DNA of 64,000 nucleotides. Origin: Acanthococcus lagerstroemiae. Taxonomy: Eukaryota; Arthropoda; Insecta; Hemiptera; Eriococcidae. Positions 1 through 8,499 of this stretch are shown one piece after another; the stretch's first letter is position 1, and every line of letters begins with the position of its first letter. Where the stretch lies: the NCBI GenBank assembly GCA_031841125.1, contig CM063107.1, forward strand, positions 46,141,497-46,205,496, read 5' to 3'. Both the position numbers and the translations under genes were made by a program. A model generated the notes under the pieces. The model had not been told where the DNA came from, did not search any database, and saw only the letters and a program-made list of their open reading frames with translations.

Positions 1-77
1 GGTACCGCCTCGCGCCTCTCCTGCTCCCAGGCGCACTCGAATAGCGTATGCCATGGCGTATCTTCCTTTCCTCTTCT

Positions 78-1010
78 TCAGTACGTGCACTCGGCGCTCG
101 GTGCTATCCCCATCCGGTGCAGGTATATGCAGAAAGACCCGTGACCGCTCAAGACCTGTCTCAGGTGGAAGTTCGGGTTACCATGCTTCCTACCCGTCCA
201 CAAGTCGAGCTCACAAATCAGCCCTCTGGTCCATTCGCCTTTGGAAGAATGGGCGAGCCTATCCCTCCGTTTCTGAAGCGTGGCCAGCTGAATGCCGCGC
301 TTCACCCAGCGTGCCTCCTGACGCGTCTTCGCCTTCTTCTGCGCCTTGTAGACCTCAGCCATCTCGTCGACCTTCAGCTCGATAGGTGGTAAGCGCGCAA
401 GCACGTCTACCGCCTCCGACAAAACGGTGCGATACGCGCTGACGCACCTCATCGCGACTTTCCGCTGGACCCTCTCCATCTCCTCTATTCGGAACGGGAT
501 CTGGATGGCGTCCTCCAATACCGGCGCTCCATACAGCAGAACTGACATGACGACGTTTACGTACAGCGTCCGCCTCCGCTTCTTTGGTCCGCCCAGGTTT
601 GCCATCAGACGTGACAGTTGCCCAGCCACACGGTCCGCCTTCTCCGCCGCCCTTCGGATGTGCTTGCGGACGACAGCTTTCCGTCCAACCACAGCCCCAG
701 GTACTTCAGCGCTGGACATGGTCGTACTTGTGGCGCTTCGTGAACAGAACTGCTTCCGTCTTCTGCACCGCCAAGCACAAGCCCGCAACCCGATCCACTC
801 GGTCAGCAACTCCAACACCCGGTTGACTCTACGCATAGCCACCGCTGTTGTCACGGCTTGGCACACCACCAGCGTGTCATCGGCATAGTAGATGAGTTTC
901 ACGCCTGGTAGGACTGCCAGCCGCAGCAACCCGTTGAAGGCGACGTTCCACAAGATGGGTCCAAGGACCGACCCCTGAGGAATGCCGCACGTCATCTCCC
1001 GCGTGACTGG
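78..1010 (-). pseudogene. R1-like reverse transcriptase, YADD, thumb and C-terminal part
   Basis: This continues the RT of the preceding entry after a frameshift. It shows REMTCGIPQGSVLGP, then LIYYADDTLVV (YADD about 877-890), so the catalytic aspartates are kept. The thumb and connector follow (LYVNVVMSVLLYGAPV, RVQRKVAMRCVSAYRTV, LPPIELKVDEMAEVY), then the C-terminal region with LSGHGSFCIYLHRMG and AECTY. The CC/HC knuckle continues in a shifted frame to position 1. The segment after LTEWIGL is scrambled by a local frameshift (residues CAWRCRRRKQF do not fit). The longer open frame to 1409 is mostly out-of-frame read-through upstream of about 1010. Confidence 0.85.
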
Positions 1011-1603
1011 TCCAGCCGACGTCCACTGAAGTAGTTCCGGATAATCCGTACGAGGTAGCCCGGCACCCGCGCCTCTTCCAGCGCCTCTACTATACGCGAG
1101 TATGGAATCGAGTTGAAGGCGTTGCGGATGTCGAGACTGACCGCCGCACAGAACTCTCCGTCGCATATCGCCTTCTGCGCCATCTTCTTCAGCCTGAGTG
1201 CGGTGTCTGCGGTCGAACGACCGGTCCTGAAGCCGTACTGGCTGTTCGAGATTGTCCTCCGCTTCTCGAGGAGTGCCTCTAGCCTGTCCACAATCGTCTT
1301 CTCGAACACAATCCCCACGGTGTTGAGCAAGCAGATAGGCCGGTACGAGGATGGCTGCCCGTCTGGCTTCCCTGGCTTCTTGATTACAGCCAGCCGCGCC
1401 GTCTTCCATCGGCTCGGAAACATCCCCTCCTGCAACGCGCGGTTAAACACGTTGGTCAAAAGGGACGGATCCACAGAGAACTCCTCCGTAACCTCTCCAG
1501 ATAATGCCGGTAGTGGTGGGCGCTGTGGGAATAACTTCTCCACGACCTGCTGCAGCACTCCTGGCTCAATGCGGCCCGTCACTGATGGTCCCCGGCTCTC
1601 CAC
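992..1603 (-). pseudogene. R1-like reverse transcriptase, fingers and palm part
   Basis: This open frame of about 200 codons holds the N-terminal RT motifs: FNRALQEGMFPSRWK, AVIKKPGKPDGQPSSYRPI, CLLNTVGIVFEKTIVDRL, QYGFRTGRSTADTA and the first palm motif SLDIRNAFNSIPY. The expected aspartate of the catalytic A motif is present (LDIRNAF). The frame runs off after IIRNYFSGRRL near position 1010, where a short deletion shifts reading into the frame of the next entry. The upstream start at 1603 is not the true start, because the element is 5'-truncated. RT would copy the element RNA at a nicked target in the nucleus; this copy cannot make a full protein. Confidence 0.85.
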
Positions 1604-1636
1604 ATCACCACTTGGTACGGCTTGCCGACGGATAGG

Positions 1637-1679
1637 ATGCTCTGTATAGTATTATGGGAATACGCATTAAAGGACAAAT
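1637..1679 (+). mobile_element. RTE-like LINE, small 5' flank of the Penelope insertion
   Basis: A short plus-strand stretch reads ALYSIMGIRIKGQIA, which matches the post-RT region of the RTE-like LINEs elsewhere in this window (RSALKIKIKDKI at about 23.56 kb). The continuation, KDKISLKEIL, resumes at about 3350 beyond the Penelope-like element. This indicates that Penelope inserted into the LINE at that codon. The fragment is too short to be certain alone; its support is the matching continuation. Confidence 0.55.
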
Positions 1680-1706
1680 AGCATAAACAACAACATAAAG
1701 TTCACA

Positions 1707-2180
1707 ATGAAAAAAGGCAATGAGACCATCAACTACCTCGACCTTACAATACAAATAAAAGACAACAAGATACAGTACAGCATCTACAGAAAACCCACCC
1801 ACATTGACACAATAATACCCAAAGACTCATTTCACCATCAAAAACACAAAATGGCAGCACTACACAACTACTGCCACAGAGCAGTCAACATACTAAATGA
1901 CAACAACCTCAGAACAACAGAAATTAACAAAATTAAACAAATAGCAATTAACAACAAATACCAACCACAAACAGTAGACAGAATAATTAACAAACTAACA
2001 CAACCAAAAAACACAGACACCGAACCAATAACCTCAAAAACAGACAAATACGCAGGAGCAATACCATTCACAGGAACACATACATACAAAATACAAAAAA
2101 TCTTCAACCAATACAACATAAAACTCGGAATCAAAAACAGACCACCTCTGATCAAACAAATAAGCAATGACAAAACAAAG
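1707..2180 (+). pseudogene. Penelope-like RT, C-terminal (thumb and linker) part
   Basis: The frame begins mid-protein with NETINYLDLTIQIKDNK and then YSIYRKPTHIDTIIPKDS, the most recognisable stretch of Penelope RTs, followed by HHQKHKMAALHNYCHRAV. The later part (NQYNIKLGIKNRPPLIKQ) normally leads into the GIY-YIG endonuclease. Here the reading jumps from SNDKTK to RGRKFTTRIKEH in another frame, so the segment that should hold the GIY and YIG tyrosines is missing. The upstream palm with the catalytic aspartates is absent too. The copy is therefore dead for both RT and endonuclease. The chosen start is simply the first ATG in the surviving frame. Confidence 0.85.
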
Positions 2181-2401
2181 AAGAGGCAGAAAATTCACAA
2201 CCAGAATCAAAGAACACGAAAAATCACAGAAGCTAAATGATGACAAATCACTGTTTGGAAAACACTGCAATGACCAGGGACACAACAATGACAAATTGAC
2301 AGAAAAGTACAAAATCCTACACACAGAAAACAACACAAGAAAGAAAAAAATTAAAAGAACAACTAGAAATAATAAAGGCAAAAACAAAACAAAACAACGT
2401 T
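2167..2401 (+). pseudogene. Penelope GIY-YIG endonuclease tail, first copy
   Basis: The frame reads GRKFTTRIKEHEKSQ, SLFGKHCNDQGHNND, EKYKILHTENNT and KAKTKQN. The R..TRIKEH and H....GH elements are typical of the second half of the GIY-YIG domain at the Penelope C terminus, including the conserved arginine. The first half with the catalytic tyrosines is deleted. The copy ends at the inversion junction near 2400 and is repeated at 2836-3085. Confidence 0.8.
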
Positions 2402-2834
2402 GTTGTTTTTCATTATAGTCTTTAGTTTGGCTTGGTATTTGTTGGTCGGGTCCGAGTTTAGTGGTTTGTAATTGTTTTGGATGTAAGTTTCAATTTTCTT
2501 TATGTATTCGTCTTTGTTTAGCACTACTGTGGTGTTGCCTTTGTCTGCTTTGGTGAGTATTAGGTTGTTTTCTTCTATTTTCTTTTTGAGTTGGAGGGCT
2601 GTCTTCTGTATTTTTGTCTTGTGTTTGTTTTTCCTTTTCTTTTTTATGGTCAGCAGTATATTTCCAATTTCTGTTCTTGCTTCGTTTCTGAGGTCTGATT
2701 CTATGGTCTGGATGATCTGTTTACAGTCTATTGTTAATTCTTCTAGTGTTTTGTCGCTTATATGTTCTGTCGTGTTGTATTTGTTCCCTTTGTCCAGTAG
2801 ATCGTTTTCTTCTTGTGTGAAGTTTACAGTCGTC
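2401..2834 (-). pseudogene. Penelope-like RT, N-terminal part, inverted
   Basis: Read on the minus strand this gives NFTQEENDLLDKGNKYN, then a helical stretch (ELTIDCKQIIQTIESDLR), then NNLILTKADKGNTTVVLN, KDEYIKKIETYIQNNY and LNSDPTNKYQAKLK. The block with LLxKGxKYN and ILTKADKGNTTVV is the signature N terminus of Penelope-like proteins. It lies in the opposite orientation to the C-terminal fragments on both sides, so the element underwent a 5' inversion. It is bounded by junctions near 2400 and 2834. The rest of the RT fingers and palm is missing. Confidence 0.85.
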
Positions 2835-2835
2835 A

Positions 2836-3085
2836 GAATTAAAGAATACGAAAAATCACAGAAGCTAAATGATGACAAATCACTGTTTGGAAAACACTGC
2901 AATGACCAGGGACACAACAATGACAAATTGACAGAAAAGTACAAAATCCTACACACCGAAAACAATACAAGAAAAAGAAAATTAAAAAAACAACTAGAAA
3001 TAATAAAGGCAAAAACAAAACAAAACAACCTAATAAATACAACAACTAACTTCCTAATTGAGAACTTATTCCAACTAATAACATA
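2836..3085 (+). pseudogene. Penelope GIY-YIG endonuclease tail, second copy with true C terminus
   Basis: It repeats the 2205-2396 segment (RIKEYEKSQ, SLFGKHCNDQGHNND, YKILHTENNTRKRK) and continues through QNNLINTTTNFLIENLF to a stop near 3083. That makes this the native 3' end of the coding region, with the 3' UTR and hammerhead following. The first GIY-YIG half is again absent, here because the block starts after it. Confidence 0.8.
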
Positions 3086-3276
3086 ACACCCACGGATGGG
3101 ACAGACTGCACAACCACAGACAACCAATCAGAGTGCACAACCAATAACAATAACCACTGATTGGACAGACTGCATATTCACAGACAACCAATAGGAACGC
3201 AAGACTAAACAGGCTCACCATACGGTACTACCCACGACTATAACTACAAGACCACAAGAGACAAGTCTCATTTAGG

Positions 3277-3322
3277 GTACTCCACTGATGATGGCATAAC
3301 AGCCGAAAGCGTTCTGGAATAC
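3277..3322 (+). ncRNA. type I hammerhead ribozyme of the Penelope-like element
   Basis: All the conserved parts are in order. Stem I is GTACTCCA (3277-3284) pairing with TGGAATAC (3315-3322), seven pairs and one C-A mismatch. The core is CTGATGA (3285-3291). Stem II is GGC (3293-3295) with GCC (3302-3304) and loop ATAACA, with T3292 unpaired. GAAA is at 3305-3308. A minimal stem III, GCGTTC, ends at the predicted cleavage site after C3314. Small type I hammerheads with very short stem III are established in the terminal repeats of Penelope-like elements. The position right after the Penelope 3' UTR fits. Self-cleavage is predicted, not shown. Confidence 0.85.
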
Positions 3323-3349
3323 AGAAGAAGGAAGAGTGAATTGGCACAC

Positions 3350-3716
3350 CCTACAAAAGGAAAGATAAAATAAGTCTGAAAGAAATACTTGAAAGGACGG
3401 TCTCGAAAAATATTGGAGAGAATAAAAAAGGCAAAATTAGAATTCGCGGGGCATATGGTGAGGGGTGTAGACAAATGGGGAATGGTGACAGAAGAATGGT
3501 CACATAGAGAATGGAAAATAAAAAAGGTAGACAAAGGACGAGATTACGAAGGATTTGGGTTTTTGTAGGGAATAGTGGGATGGCAGGTATGGTGGAAAAA
3601 GGCAATTGGTGCCAGCGCCGGGAAATGGGTGCCTTCGACGTCACAACGGCCCCCCACACTCCGAGGCCTAATGTATGTACGACGAACGAACGACTGTAAA
3701 ATAAAAATAAGAAATG
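3350..3716 (+). mobile_element. RTE-like LINE 3' end, downstream of the Penelope insertion
   Basis: Allowing frameshifts, the plus strand reads KDKISLKEILERTV, then AKLEFAGHMVRGVDKWG and TEEWSHREWKIKKGRQRTR. The AGHMVRG and REWK..KGR..TR block is the C terminus seen in the other LINE copies here (37.7 kb, 23.6 kb, 41.2 kb). It ends with a tail, TGTAAAATAAAAATAA, at about 3695-3711, like the other copies. It resumes the LINE broken at 1679. Confidence 0.75.
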
Positions 3717-3730
3717 CTCAAATGTTTACA

Positions 3731-3972
3731 ATTGAAAACCCTAATTGTAAAAATAACCAGAGTCAGTTTTGAATTTTTGACTTAAATGACAAACGGAGCT
3801 CTATCCACTACTCAGATGGATGAACTGCTTGCTTGTTTTCATTCCCAGATGATGACTTTAAAATATGAGCTGCTATGTTTTGGCATAATGGCTGTAGATA
3901 TAACTCAGTCTGTCATTTAAGTTAAGAAATCAAAACTGACTATAGTTATTTCCACAGTTAGGGTTTCAATTT
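3731..3972. mobile_element. hairpin MITE of about 240 bp
   Basis: Arms at 3731-3805 and 3889-3972 are imperfect reverse complements: the left AATTGAAAACCCTAATTG, GTCAGTTTTGA and CTTAAATGACA are mirrored on the right. The loop is about 80 bp with no open frame of note. Because of decay I could not fix a target duplication. Confidence 0.6.
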
Positions 3973-4786
3973 CTCATTTCTATCAATAAGAATCAGAATC
4001 CGCCCGGCACTGCTCTCAGAATTCAAATGTTTAAAAGATAAAAGACAATCCTATCGAATAACTGTTGTAAACAGCGAGATGTCACGGCCTGTCTCCTTGT
4101 TAAAATGCTAATAAAATTTCCTTCTATAAATCGCTATTGAGCGAAAGAGGAGGACAGTGAGAGCGAAATATGATTTCAGTTATTCTTATTCTGTGATTAT
4201 TGCACCTTCATATAATGAACTGCTCGAATACTGACACATGAGGATAAATAATTTTCTTATGCGGCTATTAACTGCACCTACTTGTTCATCGAACAACTAA
4301 ACGAGCTACGATCGAAGGTAAAAACATAGTCATAATTTCTACCCTGGTTTACTTTCAGCGTATTACCTTGTCCTATTCGAGAAGTACCTAAGTCATGTCT
4401 TCGTAACGTGCTAAAATGCGAAATAAAAATTGGAGACACGAAGAGAGTTGTATTAGGTAGAATAGATACACAACTACACAGAAGATTTTAACGTTCAGTC
4501 ATGGATAATGTGAATATAATTAAACGAGAAGAAAAATTGAAAAGATAGAAAATCATGTCCCTCTGAAGGTAACCCGAAAACCCTGACAACTTAGTGTTCA
4601 AGTTTCTGTGTTGACTGCTTGGTTTTCAAGGTTCATAATAGGTATGTATAATAGAATCGCTACAGCGTCTACAATTCTTCGTTCATTTGCATGCCCATCG
4701 TATCTTAGTTGACGCACCAAATCAAAACGAAAAAGTTTAACAATTTCCGTTATCCGGGCGCGTTATTGTTACCCGATTAGGTATAC
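3973..4786. other. unassigned non-coding stretch
   Basis: No coding region, terminal repeat or RNA gene was recognised. It is AT-rich single-copy-looking sequence with short A/T runs. Confidence 0.4.
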
Positions 4787-4950
4787 CCCGATCTGCGAAT
4801 TTTTCAGAAAAAGTGCTCAAATGTGACATGATAATTTCAGCACTTTTTTGTACAATTTGTGACAATTAATTCCACCAATCAGAGACGAGAACGGGTTTTT
4901 GTCAGTCTGCTGCCACCAGTGTCACAACTGGGCAGTTTTTAATACCATTT

Positions 4951-5100
4951 GTGACAGAAATGTGCTCATTTGTGACAGAAATGTGCTCATTTGTGACAGA
5001 AATGTGCTCATTTGTGTCAATTAAAAAAATGTCACGTTTAAGCAGTTTTTTGCTTACTGGGCAGTTTTTAATGCCACTTGTGACAGAAATGTGCTCATTT
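4951..5100 (+). repeat. 21-bp iterons GTGACAGAAATGTGCTCAT
   Basis: Three tandem units start at 4951, 4972 and 4993, and a fourth identical core starts at 5080 after a spacer. They lie in the left subterminal zone of the 4787-6565 element and could be transposase binding sites (inference). Confidence 0.85.
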
Positions 5101-5873
5101 GTACCATTTTAATAAGTGTCACATTTACGCAGTTTTTTGCTCGCCTCTGCAGGCGCTGGTTATAGCCCCCGCTGCACCCTCAATTGTGAGCATCGCATAG
5201 GTATATTACATATATTACAGAAATATATTTCTGCCATAAGAATAAATAAATACACGATACCGCAAAGCGAGTGTGGTAGGAGCGCGATAACAATGTAAAT
5301 AATGTAGTCAATATTTACAAAAAGCACGTAGAAATTGTATATTTTACATACATACAACAAAATAATAATTATAGATAGGTACTAAAAATAAAGTACAGGA
5401 CTAAAAACAACCCCTGACTAAGTTGTTCAACTTAATTGGACGCTATATTCAGCGTCAAGGAACCAACCAACATTTGTAAACAAAATGAGTTATTAGTATG
5501 TTTGGAAAGAGCGCAAAAAGTAGAATTTTTCAAAATTGGGCTGCCGATTCAAAAATGTGTACTCACATTGAAAAATGCTTATCAGTAAACGCTATGTCAT
5601 ATAGTTTCTACCAAAATATTGAGTTCTTATTTATATGCACTTTTGGTTTTGGTTGATGTTGGAGCGCTCCTTCTCAGAATACAAAGTGCCAGCAATTCCA
5701 AAATGCACGGATATTATTCTCTCAGCGCAGTGCAATCACAAAATACAGGTATCATGCAGCTATGTTGATTCCAGCTTGTCTATCAGGTGAACAAGCGTAG
5801 ATACTTATAAAGGATGTTATTCTACAGAAAACTTCCGCCAGCAAAGATCATCCGGAGGAAGATTATTATATAC

Positions 5874-6084
5874 TTATCCTGTGTATTTTTTCCTCTTTCA
5901 GCCTGTTCTGTTATTTGGAGAGTTTCATCGTCTATATACGATCGAGTATATTTTGAAATCACTGGTGAACAGCGTGAGGAACATACACGCGCTGTTTACC
6001 AGTGATTTTGAAATATATACTCGTATATATACTAAGAAACTCCAAATAACAGAACAGACTGAAAGAGGAAAAATACACAGGATA
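5874..6084. mobile_element. near-perfect hairpin MITE nested in the 4.8-6.6 kb element
   Basis: The arms mirror each other over about 100 bp: TTATCCTGTGTATTTTTTCC and TTCTGTTATTTGGAG on the left return as CTCCAAATAACAGAA and GGAAAAATACACAGGATAA on the right. The inner arms GAAATCACTGGT and ACCAGTGATTTTGAAATA also pair, leaving a loop of about 30 bp. Short frames over it are palindrome artefacts. Confidence 0.85.
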
Positions 6085-6565
6085 ATAATTATAATTAGGT
6101 AACTTACTCGTTTTTATTGTAGCCATGTATTTCATTCGCACACGTGGTGGTCAAGGAGCACAGCAACACACGAACGAAATATATTTAAATATAAAATCAT
6201 AAATTATTAGTAGTCGTCAAATTTCAAATTAAAACACAGAAATGAGAGCACAATCACAATCCCAGTTAGTACAAGACAATATATGTTCAAAGTTGAATTT
6301 AAGTATAACGATTAATTATTTAATTTCTAGGTTCTCTCATTGCCACAAATAAGCAGTTTTCTGCTTAAATATGACAACATAAACTGTCACACATAAGCAT
6401 ATTTGTGACACTTTAATGTCACGGAGGCCGTGTGACATATTTCCAGTGATAAAAGGGGCGGATCTAAATATTTACCACACTTTTACCACAAATTTGCGAA
6501 ATATACAGACTTGAGCACTTTTTTTTGCCACAGATAGTGTCACAAGCTTAAAAACGCAGATCGGG

Positions 6566-7244
6566 ACTTTGTTTTAAAGATGAACTGTACGATAACAATT
6601 AATCCAGGAGGACCTTGAATCTTTTTGAAAAAAGTTAGTTTAATTAAATTTTAGAAGGCATAGACTCAACTACCTGCTGGTGTACGTCTCTCTTTCACGG
6701 AGATAGCAATTAAGGTAAAACTTTCTCAAAAGAAAACACGAACAACTGTTCCAAACTTCTACAATGGCCTACAAAATTGGTATTCATATTGACGTTCGAA
6801 GTTCGCGGATTCGGGCGTCATGTAGGTATAACGAGCTTGGGGAGGAAAATTGAAGAGATTGGATTCCGGAAATGGCTTAATTAGGCTCGCAATAATATAC
6901 TTACATTTAGTGTTTGTTGTGGTAGGAAAAACTAACCCGAAATTGAATTCGATGGAAGTGTTGGAATTAATACTACGGTTCTAGACTGCAAATGTGATGT
7001 GGAATGAGAAAACCGGCCTTACGTCAGAGAATTGAGTTTCGGGTTTATCACATGAATTTGTTGGAATTGCATTACTCTTTCATATAAGACCATTTTACTA
7101 CTTCGTAAGAGTGGTGCTAGATAGCTCTGGGACCGGAATTTGTAGAGATGCAAGCTAGACGCGAACGGTAGCATGATATCTTTAAAAACGTTTTTCTTGA
7201 AAACTCGTTTTCAAGGTCGGTTTTCTCATTCCACATTGCAAATG
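6566..7244. other. unassigned non-coding stretch
   Basis: I saw no gene, repeat array or transposon end here. Confidence 0.4.
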
Positions 7245-7560
7245 GGATTATTATTTTATTTTATTTTGCAGCACAGCGATGTAGACTATACAGTTCGTTT
7301 TCATGTTTTAAGCAGTGAATGCGAGGGGACGACTCCCCCTCTTCCTTATCGCTTGCCCACTTTCGGGGGAAATGCTTCCCCCCGTTCCTTCCACTCTTTT
7401 TTGTTATTGGCGGCTACTCTCTTCCAGTGTGGGTTCAGTTCTTTACTAAATTCGTCGCACCAACGAGTCAACCGCCTGCCTAGTTGTCGCTTCCCGTCGC
7501 ACACTGGGCGAAATGTTGGCTTTAGGTGGCCGAAACTCCATAAAATGAAAGGAGCCAAAT
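7245..7560 (-). mobile_element. RTE-like LINE 3' end fragment
   Basis: The minus strand reads KPTFRPVCDGKRQLG, RRLTRWCDEFSKEL, NPHWKRVAANNKKEW and KERGEAF, the C-terminal GRxxxRWxDE...W.R.A...W...GEAF pattern of endonuclease-RT proteins. It ends in a tail, GCAAAATAAAATAAAATAA, at 7246-7271 on the minus strand. The plus-strand frame over the same stretch is a shadow. All sequence upstream of the last 70 or so codons is missing. Confidence 0.7.
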
Positions 7561-7566
7561 CTACAT

Positions 7567-7613
7567 AAATGAAGGGTAATGAATCAAACTCACATTTGCT
7601 ATTTTACTCTAAG
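7567..7613 (+). repeat. partial third copy of the palindrome arm
   Basis: The stretch GAAGGGTAATGAATCAAA to TTTTACTCTAAGG resembles 7825-7872 inside the left arm of the adjacent palindrome (GAAGGATAAAGAATCAAA, TTTTACTTCAAGG). It sits directly before the left terminus. Confidence 0.6.
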
Positions 7614-8247
7614 GTATTCATTAAGGAATAAAAATAAAAACATTTAAAAAATTCTACTTGATGTTCTGGCTTTAGTATCGCCCTTCGTGTCATCATCATT
7701 TGAAACAGTGTACTTAAATTTTGAAATGATCAAATTGATATCCAGCACTGCATTCAAATAATATTTTTGGGGAGGTAAGTTTTGCTGTTTGTAGGTAATC
7801 TGATGTTGAAGTTCCATCATTTGAAGGATAAAGAATCAAAACTCACATTTACCGTTTTACTTCAAGGGCGTAAATAGGCATAATACTGTACATGGGTTCA
7901 CGAATATCTTTGCTGCACCTGTGAATAACTCCACGTTCATAGGCGTGGTAAAGATATTCCCGCACCCGTGTACAGTATTATGCCTATTTACGCCCTTGAA
8001 GTAAAACGGTAAATGTGAGTTTTGATTCTTTATCCTTCAAATGATGGAACTTCAATATCAGATTACCTACAAACAGCAAAACTTATCTCCCCAAAAATAT
8101 TATTTGAATGCAGTGCTGGATATCAATTTGATCATTTCAAAATTTAAGTACACTGTTTCAAATGATGATGACACGAAGGGCGATACTAAAGCCAGAACAT
8201 CAAGTAGAATTTTTTAAATGTTTTTATTTTTTTTCCTTAATGAATAC
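7614..8247. mobile_element. long palindrome, 306-bp arms, probably a foldback MITE
   Basis: The left arm (7614-7920) and right arm (7942-8247) are reverse complements almost base for base: GTATTCATTAAGGA at the left end, TCCTTAATGAATAC near the right. The loop is about 20 bp. There is no coding capacity. Low divergence between arms suggests recent insertion or ongoing gene conversion. No matching target duplication is evident. Confidence 0.85.
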
Positions 8248-8311
8248 AGTTCAATTTGAATGAGTTCTTGGTGAAAGAAACTTCACGTTTCTAACCTCAA
8301 AATAAATATTA

Positions 8312-8480
8312 ATTTTTACTGGGGCGTAGCTACGGGATGGGGGAGGGGTCCTGACCCCCCCCCCCTTGGCATCGGCCGACAATGTGAAAAAATTAAAATT
8401 CATTATTCATTCTGTTAATAGTAAGTACTAGAGGGCTTCGCCCCCTGGCAGCTTCGCGGCTCCCCCCCCCCCGCCGCCGT
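8312..8480. other. C/G homopolymer-rich segment with hAT-like terminus
   Basis: GGGGCGTAGCTACG at 8313 resembles the CAGTGGCGTAGC terminus seen again at 43215. It is followed by runs of G and C and by GGGCTTCGCCCCCTGG. Probably a fragment of a non-autonomous DNA transposon. No partner end was found. Confidence 0.35.
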
Positions 8481-8499
8481 CACAGTCCTCAGTGTTTGG

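Larger units (their letters stand above)
1..1636 (-). mobile_element. R1-clade-like non-LTR retrotransposon, 5'-truncated, 3' end beyond the window
   Basis: The minus strand carries the RT and C-terminal zinc-finger part of a LINE ORF2, much more GC-rich than its surroundings. The order on the minus strand is fingers/palm, YADD, thumb, then a tail ending in SGHG, YLHR, AECTY and HTLFECAWEQERREAV at the window edge. That tail resembles the C-terminal H/C-rich knuckle of R1/Jockey-group LINEs. The copy starts abruptly near 1636, where plus-strand RTE-like sequence begins, so it lacks its endonuclease and ORF1. Several frameshifts make it a pseudo-copy. No 28S rDNA flank is visible, so an R1-like rDNA insertion is not supported here. 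Clade assignment is by eye. Confidence 0.85.
1680..3345. mobile_element. Penelope-like retroelement, rearranged: inverted 5' part between two direct 3' copies
   Basis: Three blocks are visible. Block 1 (about 1690-2398, plus) encodes the C-terminal RT and GIY-YIG tail. Block 2 (about 2401-2832, minus) encodes the N-terminal part of the same protein. Block 3 (about 2836-3322, plus) repeats the GIY-YIG tail, then gives a 3' UTR and a hammerhead ribozyme. Blocks 1 and 3 share about 200 bp that are nearly identical (2205-2396 and 2845-3036). The first junction is a palindrome around 2398 (AAAACAACGTTGTTGTTT). Penelope-like elements are known for partial direct repeats and inverted segments. The element lies within an RTE-like LINE. 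Confidence 0.85.
4787..6565. mobile_element. inverted-repeat element of 1.78 kb with subterminal GTGACA iterons
   Basis: The ends are CCCGATCTGCG (4787-4797) and CGCAGATCGGG (6555-6565), an exact inverted match that continues weakly inward. Both subterminal regions are dense in GTGACA/TGTCAC words together with GTGCTCA and AAGCAGTTTT. Left: four 21-bp units of GTGACAGAAATGTGCTCAT. Right: TGTCACACATAAG, TTTGTGACAC and AATGTCACGG. No transposase frame is present, so this is non-autonomous. No clear target duplication was found (left flank GTATAC, right flank ACTTTG). A separate hairpin MITE sits inside. Confidence 0.65.

Noticed and set aside
1..1636. R1 insertion in 28S rDNA
   Set aside because: No rRNA sequence is visible at the right-hand boundary. 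The left boundary is outside the window.
7173..7568. Open frame of 131 codons on the plus strand
   Set aside because: It is the shadow of the minus-strand LINE C terminus, which has recognisable motifs.
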